Under the pieces are notes generated by a model. The model searched no databases and was not told where the DNA came from. It saw nothing but the letters and a program-made list of their open reading frames with translations. From NCBI GenBank assembly GCA_003290165.1, contig QNQO01000504.1, forward strand, positions 62,001-126,000: a stretch of 64,000 nucleotides of DNA, written 5' to 3'. This stretch comes from Berberis thunbergii. Taxonomy: Eukaryota; Streptophyta; Magnoliopsida; Ranunculales; Berberidaceae. Positions 36,903-47,076 of the stretch are shown one piece after another; within the stretch, counting starts at the first letter, position 1; each line of letters starts with the position of its first letter. Made by a program: the position numbers and the translations under genes.

Positions 36903-37879
36903 TGTTGTTACTACTGTAAAAAAATTCAAATAAAAGTTAGGAACGAATGTACCAATTTGTTCTTGGGTTGAGTCGCGAACTAGGTCGCTCTCTTTAAGAC
37001 ATTTCGCGGCTCTGCCCAAGATTGTGCAAGCAGTGTATTAGCCCCGCCATCCCCAGGATAAAACAGCCCAGAATCTTCTCTGTCTCATTCAATCAATTGC
37101 ACATTTGATGAATGGAATACTATCCCCCTTAAACACTTGTTTTTGCTCGGAATCATCAATACATTGTAAATAAACAAACAACACGAAAAATTTCTTCTTT
37201 GATTAAAATGCTAAAAAAAAACATAACTAATTACAAAACGAAATCTCTTTTATTGAAACAAGGAAGAGCTCTTGTTTTTGTTTTTTTCTTTTCTTTTCTT
37301 ATTTTTCTAAACTCTAAGTTGTGTTGTATTTATAGGAGAAAATATATTCATTGAAATACATAAACACGACTAAATACATCGCGTGAAGGATTTAATTAAA
37401 TAAAAACATGATAAACATGTGGGATTTAGAAAGACATCTAGATACATGGACAAAGTCCTATCTAGATGTATTTGCATGGAAAACGTGGAGAATGAGAAAA
37501 CGTCTAAATACATATTTGCATTAAAAACGTGGGGCAAAAATCATGGCGCAATGCATGGAAAATCTAAACGTAATCGCATTTAAGAAAACGTGGAAATAGG
37601 AAGACGTCTAGATTCATTCCATCTTTAGAGATTCAAAATTTACTTTTAATGAAAATAAATTTGTAGCAAAAAAAATGGGTTGCTCTCTAGATTCTATCTC
37701 TCCCCTCCTCACAAAATGTGGTACCCTCAAGGGGTCTAAGCCCAAGTCCTAACAATCTCCTTATAAACTCTAACACAAAGAGTTATATAGTAAATATGAG
37801 ACTAATATTAGAGAGAGATCCAGAAATCGAAATCTGTTAAATACCTATTTTCTTTTGTTTAAAAAGCCATATTTCCAAC
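36903..37879 (-). repeat. LTR of the copia-type element (5' LTR in element orientation)
   Basis: Second copy of the 980-bp direct repeat. On the minus strand it begins TGTTGGAAATATGGC, a usual copia LTR start. Confidence 0.85.
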
Positions 37880-38829
37880 AATATGTTGACCATTTTATAA
37901 AATATTTTTTCCTCTGCCGAGTGCAATCACTATAATGGATCCTTCTCACTAATCATGATCCTTGTCAACAGTTAAATCAGTGAGGGTAACGCGACGAGTG
38001 AAGTCAAGCAAATTAATCATGAACGTGCTTCTTGAATTATTGGGATCCATTTCAAACAGTAAAAGAAAGGGGAAAATTGTGTGGCTAAAATTATAATGGA
38101 TATACATTGTGATAAATGGTGGGGAGTCCAGAAAGATGTTCACTTACAAGGAAAGAAAAGAAATTAACGATGTAGGTAGTATGACATGAAACTACAGCAG
38201 GTTGAGACTGGAAATCTTGGAACAGTCTCGTTTTAGTATGACCAAACAAAAATGTCAGCACTACTGATGTGATTTGAATGAAGTTACTTTTCAGGGTAGG
38301 TCTAAAATAGAAATATTTGTGTCGGTGACTTTGTCAAACCTGAAAGAACAATATCTTTTGGACTTTGTATAAATCACTTAATCTAACAAATCTAGCAATT
38401 AAAAACATAGAATGGCTTGTCTAATTACATCAGTTCACTGATCAGATCGACAACTTCAAAATGTAACTTCCTTAGTAGATATTCATCCATTTTCGGCTAG
38501 TTCTTCTCCAAGTAAGAACTTAGTTATTTCTCAGTTTACACTGAAATGCAACATTGTTTTTAGGCCGTCGAATGCTTATTCTGAATTTACTAATTAATGT
38601 AGCCATTTTATTGTAGCCAGTGGAATCACACAGCCCACGTGGACAACGCACTGTATCTACTAAATTATTCAATAGCACCCACTTTCAGTTTTTTTTATCA
38701 TTCAATTGAAATGAGAAAGCATATATATATATATATATATATTTGGGTTATGCTCTGGATAATCAATATGAATCAGATTTTATTCAATCTGTTATAGTTC
38801 ATGCATTTGTAGTGTGGTTACCTGGATAG
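37880..38829. other. No gene recognised; TA microsatellite
   Basis: AT-rich spacer with an (AT)n microsatellite near 38720-38742. No coding or RNA feature seen. Confidence 0.5.
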
Positions 38830-38843
38830 AAGGTTTGAAGGTT

Positions 38844-39296
38844 ATCATTCAGGCCGGTCAGTTATCATGCATGAGATTCAGGGAATTGAGATTGGTCTCA
38901 AGATGGCTCTTCATGGAAATCACTCTAAAGTTATTATGTGCATAGATTCTGCTCTTGCTATCAATTATATCAATTCGAAAAAAGCTTCTCCTTGGGAAGC
39001 AAAGCAGGTCACTAGAAGAGTCAAAGATCTGCTCAAGATGTTTGAAGATTGCAAAGTGATGCATGTGTATCGGGAAACTAATAGGGCAGCTGATAAATTG
39101 GCCTCTATTATGCCAAATTGTTCTTTCATAGATGTTACTCCAAGCTCTTTTGCAGACATGAAAAAAATTATTTTGAGGATGCTAGTGGTAAAAAGTATTT
39201 GAGATTGTAACTTGTATCCTTGCTTTTTCCTTTTCTTTTTTCTGTGGTCTGGGGAGCCCATTTACACCCCGCGCTTGCGTTTCAAAAAAAAAAAAA
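38844..39296 (+). mobile_element. 5'-truncated L1-type LINE
   Basis: Contains only the end of ORF2 RNase H and the 3' tail, ending in a run of A. It is framed by an exact 14-bp duplication AAGGTTTGAAGGTT (38830-38843 and 39297-39310). The 3' 45 bases (GGTCTGGGGAGCCCAT, then CACCCCGCGCTTGCGTTTC) are almost identical to those of the LINE at 8068-21705, so both belong to related families that share a tail. Confidence 0.92.
38867..39202 (+). pseudogene. LINE RNase H C-terminal fragment
   Basis: MHEIQGIEIGLKMALHGNHS, MCIDSALAINYINSKKASPW and YRETNRAADKLASI align by eye with the RNase H end of the longer LINE (LHELQGAEMG, YMDSMNA, FREVNQAADKLASL). A 5'-truncated insertion, without its own start. 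Confidence 0.88.
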
Positions 39297-39448
39297 AAGG
39301 TTTGAAGGTTTCAACATAATCTTTCCTGCTTTCAGTGACCCTCTAATTGTATGGTTTCACTTTATCAATGGCATGTTACCTAACGCTGGTATTTCTTTTT
39401 CACTCTTTTCAATATTGCTGCAATTCTAAATGTCATGTCCACTATCAA

Positions 39449-39744
39449 TCATCATCATCATCAAAGCCCATTCCCGATATTTTCGAGGTCGGCTACATGG
39501 ATTTTGGTTCTCCAAGCAATGCGGTCTTCCCACATATCCTCGCCTAATTCAAGCTCAATGATGTCTTCATTCAAGTTTTCAACGGTCGTCCCCTCCGTCT
39601 ACACCCTCCATAAACTTGCCAATCTAGACATTTTCTAATTGGCGACGTGCTTGATCTCCTCCGCACGTGACCAAACCAAGTTAAATGCCTTTCTCTAATT
39701 TTGTCCTTTATGGGCGCTACACCTAATTGTCTCCTAATTCTTTC
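39449..39744 (-). mobile_element. 5'-truncated RTE-type LINE fragment
   Basis: Leftward it encodes the C-terminus of an RTE-clade reverse transcriptase (LGVAPIKDKIRERHLTWFGH, then VRRRSS and GRPLKT; the end reads ELGEDMWEDRIAW). It ends in a short (GAT)n-type tail at 39449-39463. The near-perfect 14-bp duplication ATGTCCACTATCAA / ATATCCACTATCAA (39435-39448 and 39745-39758) marks both borders. A simple-repeat tail rather than poly(A) fits RTE elements. Confidence 0.87.
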
Positions 39745-39758
39745 ATATCCACTATCAA

Positions 39759-40505
39759 TATGCAATTATTTTTGTACTATTAAGTTATAACTTTATTTGT
39801 TATTCTTCTTTTATTTATTTGTTTGTTTTTTGAGGGAAGGGAAGGGGGTTTTCAGTATTTTGCACAACCTATGTTATGAGCAGTAATGCATATGCTTTCA
39901 TAACAACTTAACCTCTGGGTTCATCTCCTTGTAGCCAGACTGCCTGAGATGAGCATCTTTAAAATGCGTAAACAGTTCTTTGGATTCAGTTCCAGTCGAC
40001 GCCCTCATGATCATGATATAACAACTATTACCATTGTCAAACTCTTGTCCAAAACTTGTTTCTGTCAGCTGCATTGATCCTGTTTTCCATTTCACGGTAC
40101 ATGCATCATGTCGTTTGAAAATGCTATATTTTTCTATATGCAGTCATGTCGAATTCCCCTGTACTATATTCTAAAATAGAAACAACATTATCTAAGTTCA
40201 TGATAAAATATGGATCCTTGTAATAAGATATGTGGATGATTGAATTAGCACTTTAGTTGATCATATGAAACAAATAGAAGATTGCAAATCACATTTAGTT
40301 TAATATTTTCAAGTGACACCTATGCACAAGTATCACAATAAGGGCAAAAAAATTTGATTAACAGAATTATTCATTCCCCCCTTAGCCAAGCCTAAATTAT
40401 AAATTCCTATAACTGTTGGGTGAAATATTTTAGTCTATCTTCATATAATAAGAAGAGATGTGGCTATTTATATAATGTATGTTCTTGATGTTGTTGATAG
40501 TTAAT
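39759..40505. other. Spacer with a possible exon on the minus strand
   Basis: Leftward at 39907-40095 the frame QLTETSFGQEFDNGNSCYIM, ASTGTESKELFTHFKDAHLR, QSGYKEMNPEVKLL ends in a stop and has a coding-like composition. I do not recognise the family. It may be a terminal exon of a fragmented gene or a chance frame. Confidence 0.3.
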
Positions 40506-40510
40506 AGTTT

Positions 40511-40806
40511 TGTGAGACCTGCTGGTTTTCAAAAAAAAAAAAAAAAAAAAGTTTTTAAAACCGGGGTGTACTTAGCAAAGGTGGTGGGGGCACATAGCCA
40601 CCCACCCCTTTAAATCAGCACGACCCCTCCCCTTCCCCCTTTCTTCTTCTCTTTCTTTCTTTTCTTTCTTTCTGTTCGTTCCAGCGAGCGACACATTTTT
40701 TTTCTCCTGCGGATTTTCGGCCATTCTCGTGGATTTCGTCCCCAAGTTCACCTCCTCCTTCTCCTAGGTTCGTCCTCTCCCCTTTCCCCTATTTATTTCT
40801 CAGTTG

Positions 40807-40847
<41 letters not shown>

Positions 40848-42984
40848 GTTTTCTTTTGGGTTGGGGTTTGATCGGTGTTCATAACTCCGATCAGCCGTGT
40901 TAGGGCCTTGGTGGCATCCTTGGGAGCCCTTAGAACCGACATGCAAGACTGTTTTGTGGTTGGCCAAAATTGTTTTCAAAAAAATCAGGATGCATGTTTG
41001 TTTAGAGGGTTCCTCGGCGTGAAACCAGGCTTTGGGTGCGTGGGTAAGCCTCTTTTTCGTGACTCTGAGTGTCCTTAGACTCTTTTGTGGATTGTTGTGC
41101 AGTTTGGTAGTGATCAGACCGGTGTAGGGAGGGTTTCGGCGCGTTTTCGCCAAACCTTGGGTTTCGGCGGGGTGGTTGCCGATTTCCTTTTGGCTGTAAG
41201 TATTCCTTTCAGTCACGCGTTGCTTGTTTTTTTTTATTTATTTCGGTTTTCGGCTAGTTTGCTCATTTTCGAGCCCGCCTTGCAGTTTTAGAATTTCCGT
41301 GGCCTTGCATTCGTGATTTTGCGTGTTTGGAGCTTCGACCAGTGGGAATTGGGTTTTGAAAATCCATTCCGCCAGGTGAGTGGAACTATAATATTATTTT
41401 GATAAAATAATTACTTGAAATCCTGAAATGAATTTTTATATTATACCGTCAATTGTGTGGAATTGAATCCGAATCTGAAATTCGGAGTTTTCAGATATTT
41501 CGAGGATTGTGTTAGTTACGTGTGAATGAATTATGCATTGGATTTTCAGAAAGCTTGATACTCGAATGAAATTGAATAGTAATTTTGGTGTGATTAGGCT
41601 TTGGTGTAATGACATGAGACTGGTATGCTTTGTTTTCTAGTTTGCATAGCCTATCATGTTTTACCGTGGATTTTCGAGTCTTGAGCATGCATGATAAGCG
41701 ACTAGAATAAATTTATTGTGGTGATTTGGGTCATGTTGGGACCCTGGTATAGTCGTGGTTTTATAAAATTGCCGAATTGTTTATGGTTGCACGTTTGTAC
41801 ATTTGGTTATGTACAGATTTGTCATTTGTGCATGTGGATAGTAGTATAAGTGTCTTTACCCCGCTATAATGCCTGTTTGCCGATGCTTAGGAGCTTGCTC
41901 GCATCGAGAGTTGGATGGTGCTGGAGATGACTCGCACCTGACATTGTGGACGCTATTGCATGTGGCAAGCTTGCTGAGGTGCGGTGAGCTCCCCGCACGC
42001 ACTTGCCACTATAGAGTGCAGTAGGACGGGTCCCGGAGGATGTGCTTTGGAGATTACTCGCTTTCCCTCCCAGCGCGCTTGATTTGGATTATGTTAGGTT
42101 GGACGTGTTAGGCCAGTCGTTCGGGAGGTTTGAGTTTGTATCCTGGCAGATGGCACCCCATTAGAATACAAACAAGCCCGAAGTGGTACTGGTGCACGTT
42201 GTGGGATGTGTCTGGGTGAGACACATTCGTAGGGTATGCGGATACCTACGATATGAGACACTTATACAGGATTTTACATGATTTCTGATTTCAACTTCAT
42301 TGCTATACCTAGGAGACTAGGAGGAATTATGAGATTGATTCATTTCCATTGCTTGATATTTACTATGTTTAAATCATGTGAAATGACCGGCATATATCGT
42401 AAACTGATAGTTATTGTTGAATCTGAAATGTTTGTGTTGTTGCTTGAACTTAGAAACATTATCCTTAGAGACACGGTGTGATTTAGACTTTAGAACTGGT
42501 TGTTTATTTATTGTTGTCTGGCATGAATTTTCCTTGTTTATTATTCCGTTATTTGTATTTAGTTCGCTCGCACCAGCTAGCTTTGTGCTTTGCTGACCCC
42601 GCAAGGGGTGTGCTTCTATTGGAGTGCAGGCAGTGTTGGAGTTCCTGCTGATCGTGGCGCGTAGGCCTCGATTTTTGTTGTAGGCGTGTTTTGAGCTTTT
42701 TGGTTGTGTCCGCCCTGTACGGGTATGTTTTGCTTTCTCTGTATTTCAGATTTACTATATTGTTAAACTAGATGTTTGTATACTGTTTGGTCGCTATGAC
42801 TCTGGCGGGGCGAAAAAAATATATATTTATTTTGTTCAAAAATTTAGCGTAGTTTTATTTTCATTTGTTTATCGTATCAAGAATGTGTTATATTATGATG
42901 TTGTGGCCGGTTACGATCCGCCTGTGTAGGTGTTAGTTCACGCATCGGCACGCTGCGATTCCCGTGGCGGGTCGGGGCGTGACA
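40511..42984 (+). repeat. Gypsy 5' LTR
   Basis: 2474 bp, TG...CA borders. Includes an A19 tract at 40532, a pyrimidine block with a possible TTTAAAT TATA element near 40610-40616, a run of about 34 A at 40811-40844, and the GC-rich 3' end CCGTGGCGGGTCGGGGCG. Frames within it are not genes. Confidence 0.95.
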
Positions 42985-43140
42985 GAGCTTGGTATAAGAG
43001 CCATTGTTACCGGTTCACATAGAACGTCATCGTATATCACTTTCTTGAGTGGGTTGGGTAGAGGAGTTAGGACTTTTGTTGTGTTGTTTGATGTATGGTA
43101 TGTGTGTTTTCTTATTTTTTTTCGTAGAGGTTGTTTGGTG

Positions 43141-43219
43141 ATGGCGCGTGGTCAGAGAGTCCCTCTCCCAGCACCGCCTGTTCGCCTAGCAGCTATTCCC
43201 GGTTGGGGAAATGTTGAGG
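43141..43219 (+). pseudogene. Remnant of gypsy gag start
   Basis: ATG at 43141 opens MARGQRVPLPAPPVRLAAIP, a plausible gag N-terminus, but the frame soon runs into unrelated T-rich sequence. The capsid and zinc knuckle that normally follow are absent before the protease at about 43385. This is an internal deletion in the element. Confidence 0.6.
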
Positions 43220-43378
43220 GTATGTTATTTTATTTATTTTTTTATGGTCGTTTTGTGTGTGCCAGATGTAGTAAGATTGTGTTATGTGCATTATGCGTAG
43301 GAAAAATTGCATGTTAGTGTGTTGTTATGTGATTCAGGATACTTGTGTTGTGTGCCAGGTTTTGTGCATTCGTCTTTT

Positions 43379-44638
43379 TCCCTGTTGAGGGCTCTTTTCG
43401 ATACAGGAGCATCTAGGTCTTTTATTTCTAGACAGTTGGTTGTTAGAGACAACCTTGAGGTGGTGCCTTTGCCGGAGCCCTTGTGCGTTGTGTCTCCCTT
43501 GGGCAGTTCGGTTTGGTTGTGGGAGTTTTGCCCCCGTTTCGAGTTTTTCTTGTTGGGGTGCAGCTTTGTGTTTGACTTTATTGTCTTGGGTTTCGAGGGC
43601 TATCAATTGATTCTAGGGATGGATTGGTTGTCCAGTCATCCGGTGATCATTGATTGCTTGCATAGGTCGGTGATGTTAGCGCCACCTGATGCTTCGCCTC
43701 GTGTGTTGGCTTGTGAGCCCGATTCGGTTTCGTTGATGTCGAGTTTTCTTAGCTCTCTTGAGATTTCTTGTCCCGACACCGGTTCTGTAGAGGTTGTGTG
43801 TGAGTTCCCTGATGTCTTTCAGGAGATTCCTGGTATCCCTCCACGTCGTGAGGTAGAGTTTCGGATTGACCTGATTCCTGGTACTGCACCTATATCTAAA
43901 TCAGCGTACAGGCTTGCACCTAAGCAATTGGAAGAGATGAAAGTACAGCTTGATGAGTTGCTTCGTAAGGGATTTATTCGTCCGAGCAATTCACCTTGGG
44001 GAGCTCCAGCAATATTTGTATCCAAGAAGGATGGATCATTGAGGATGTGCATAGATTATCGAGATTTGAATAAAGTGACTATCAAGAATAAGTATCCATT
44101 GCCTCGGATTGATGATCTATTGGATCAGTTGAGGGGAGTCGTAGTGTTTTCACAGTTAGATTTGCAGTCTGGGTACCATCAGATGAGAGTTGAGGAACAT
44201 TCCGTTCCAATTACCGCTTTTCGGACTCGTTATGGCTTGTATGAGTTTCCAGTCATGCCATTTGGATTGACAAATGCACCAGCTTTCTTCATGGATTTGA
44301 TGAATAGATTGTTCAGTCCGTACCTGGACAAGTTTGTGGTAATCTTCATTGATGATATCTTAGTGTACTCGAGGAGTTTAGAGGAGCACAGAGAACACCT
44401 TCGCATTGTTTTGCAGACACTTAGAGAAAATCAGTTATATGCGAAGTTCAGTAAGTGTCACTTCTGGGAGCCTGAAGTTCGATTCCTTGGGCATGTCATT
44501 TCTAGTGGAGGTATTGCAGTGGATCCCGAGAAAGTCGAAGCAGTGAAGTCTTGGAGACGACCTAGTAGTGTGACAGAGATTCGTAGTTTTCTGGGTTTGG
44601 CTGGTTATTACCGACGGTTTATCGAAAATTTTCTTTGA
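43379..44638 (+). pseudogene. Gypsy pol part 1: protease and reverse transcriptase
   Basis: Protease active site DTGA in [18 protein letters not shown] (near 43410), then [11 protein letters not shown] motifs: [55 protein letters not shown] and the catalytic YxDD-type box FIDDILVYS, then the connection region [15 protein letters not shown]. The frame ends at a TGA (44636-44638) caused by loss of one T in a T-run; the rest continues at 44635 in another frame. Otherwise the domain is open. Confidence 0.93.
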
Positions 44639-46686
44639 TTGCAGCACCACTCACTCAATTAACTAGGAAGAATGTTCCTTTTGTATGGTCAGAAAAGTGT
44701 GAAGAAGCTTTTGTAACTTTGAAGCTTCGGTTGACTTCAGCACCAGTGTTGACTATTCCGACACCTGGTAGCCGACTGGTGGTATTTACTGATGCTTGCG
44801 GTACAGGATTGGGTGGAGTGTTGATGCAAGACAAGAAGGTCGTAGCCTATGCGTCTCGACAGTTGAAACCTCACGAGCGAAAATATCCGACACATGATTT
44901 AGAGTTGGCAGCCGTAGTCTTTGCTTTGAAAATCTGGAGACATTATCTGTATGGTGAGAGGTTTGAGTTGTTCACAGATCACAAGAGTTTGAAGTACTTA
45001 TTCACTCAGAGGGAGTTGAATATGAGGCAACAACGATGGGTTGATTTCCTTAGCAGCTATGACTTCGAGATACAGTATCAGCCTGGTAGGGCCAATGTGG
45101 TTGCAGATGCCTTGAGTAGGCGACATGTAGTGATGGCAACCATGATGATTCAGGAGTACCGAACACTGGAGACATTCGCTTCATTTGCAGTTCAGCCTAC
45201 TTTCAGTACAGAGGGCAGCATGATAGCGGGTTTAGCAGTTTATCCGTCGTTGATCAGTAGAGTGGTGGAGAGACAGACCTCTGATCCAGTGATTACGAGG
45301 CAGATAGCAGATTTGGTAGTGGACACATTGGATGAGTGCCCTACCGATTGGTCAGTGGGTTCAGATGGAGAGTTGCGATTTCGTGGGCGGCTTTGTGTTC
45401 CGTCGGATGAGGAGTTGCGAAGAGATATCTTACAGGAAGCTCATAGATCTCGTTTCACCATTCATCCCGGTGGAACGAAGATGTATCAAGATTTGAGACG
45501 TTCTTTCTGGTGGCATGGAATGAAGAAAGACATTGGAGAGTTTGTGGCACGGTGTGCGACTTGTCAGCAGGTGAAAGCCGAGCATCAGAGACCGTCTGGG
45601 TTATTGCATCCATTGGATATCCCGACGTGGAAGTGGGAGTATATCACTATGGATTTCATCGATGGACTTCCACGGTCGAGGAAAGGTAATGAGTCGATAT
45701 GGGTCATTGTTGATCGGTTGACGAAGTGTGCACATTTCATTCCTGTTAGTATGAATCGGACGGCAGACAGTCTAGCGGTATTGTTCATTCGGGAGATAGT
45801 TCGCCTTCATGGGTCGCCTGTTTCGATTGTATCCGACAGAGATCCGCTTTTCACAGCCCACTTCTGGCAGAGCTTTCAGCAAGCTATGGGTACTAGATTG
45901 GACATGAGTACAGCTTATCATCCACAGACAGATGGCCAATCTGAGCGAGTGAATCAGGTAGTGGAAGACATGCTTAGAGCATGCATTTTAGACTTTGGGG
46001 GCAGTTGGGAAGATCACCTACCGTTATGCGAGTTTGCGTACAACAACAGCTACCACGTAAGTATTGGCATGGCACCGTTTGAGGCACTCTATGGACGACC
46101 GTGTAGGTCCCCTGTTTGTTGGGCAGAGATTGGAGAGTCAGTTGTGATGGGGCCGGATGTGATCAGAGAAACTACTGAGAAGATTGAGCTGATTAGAACG
46201 CGGTTGTTGACGGCCCAGAGTAGACAGAAGAGTTATGCTGATAGGAGGCGTAAGGAGTTGGAGTTTGATGTTGGTGACAGGGTTTTTCTGAAAGTTTCCC
46301 CGATGCGCGGAGTTGTTAGGTTTCGAAGTCGTGGGAAACTTGCACCGAGGTATGTAGGGCCATATGAGATTACTGAGAGGATTGGACCAGTGGCCTACAG
46401 ATTGGCTTTGCCGCAGAGTATGTCAGGTATCCACGACGTGTTTCACGTATCCATGTTGCGGAAGTGTTTGGCAGACCCGTCACAGATTATAGAGCCTGCT
46501 GAGGTGGAGATTTCGGATGAGTTGACGTATCCAGTGAGGCCAGTAGCCATTGTTGATGATGATGTGAAACAACTTCGTCGGAGGATAGTGAAGTTAGTGA
46601 AGGTTCAGTGGAGCCACCGAGCGGGTGACGTGACTTGGGAGCTGGAGGATCAGATGAGACAGAAATACCCCAAGCTTTTTGCCTAG
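44635..46686 (+). pseudogene. Gypsy pol part 2: RNase H, integrase and chromodomain-like end
   Basis: RNase H (VVFTDACGTGLGGVLMQD, THDLELAAVVFALKIWRHYL, FTDHKSLKYLF) is followed by the integrase zinc finger (H...H, CATCQQVK), the DDE core (MDFIDGLPRS, IVSDRDPLFT, TDGQSERVNQVVEDML) and the C-terminal GPYEITERIGPVAYRLALP and FHVSMLRKC segments. The end (IVKLVKVQWSHRAGDVTWEL, EDQMRQKYPKLF) is the chromodomain-like tail that directs integration in chromoviruses. This 683-codon stretch has no stop; it is separated from part 1 only by the 1-base deletion. Confidence 0.93.
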
Positions 46687-46747
46687 GTTTTCTTGTCGTG
46701 GCTTTTGTCCGATCTCGAGGACGAGATCTCTTTTTAGGTGTGTATGA

Positions 46748-47035
46748 TGTGAGACCTGCTGGTTTTCAAAAAAAAAAAAAAAAAAAAGTTTTTAAAACCG
46801 GGGTGTACTTAGCAAAGGTGGTGGGGGCACATAGCCACCCACCCCTTTAAATCAGCACGACCCCTCCCCTTCCCCCTTTCTTCTTCTCTTTCTTTCTTTC
46901 TGTTCGTTCCAGCGAGCGACACATTTTTTTTCTCCTGCGGATTTTCGGCCATTCTCGTGGATTTCGTCCCCAAGTTCACCTCCTCCTTCTCCTAGGTTCG
47001 TCCTCTCCCCTTTCCCCTATTTATTTCTCAGTTGT

Positions 47036-47076
<41 letters not shown>

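Larger units (their letters stand above)
31722..37879 (-). mobile_element. Copia-type LTR element with mostly non-copia interior
   Basis: Two direct repeats of about 980 bp (31722-32702 and 36903-37879) both begin TGTTGTTA and end TTTCCAACA. Read on the minus strand, a purine-rich tract (CAAGTGGGGGAT) abuts the repeat at 32702, which sets the orientation as leftward. The only recognisable coding sequence is a minus-strand copia RT/RNase H remnant (33953-34510); about 2.4 kb between it and the 5' LTR is AT-rich and not copia. By eye the LTRs differ at roughly 30 positions, so the element is much older than the gypsy element. Flanking 5-mers (TAATG, ATATG) do not match well. Confidence 0.78.

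Noticed and set aside
40845..42604. Frames of 60-123 codons within the gypsy LTR, repeated at 47074-48833
   Set aside because: They lie inside the LTRs on both strands, have no domain, and are duplicated only because the LTR is.
14272..44475. TTCGA-type strings (for example near 14272 and 44470) checked as tRNA T-arm candidates
   Set aside because: No matching acceptor stem, A box or cloverleaf could be built around them.
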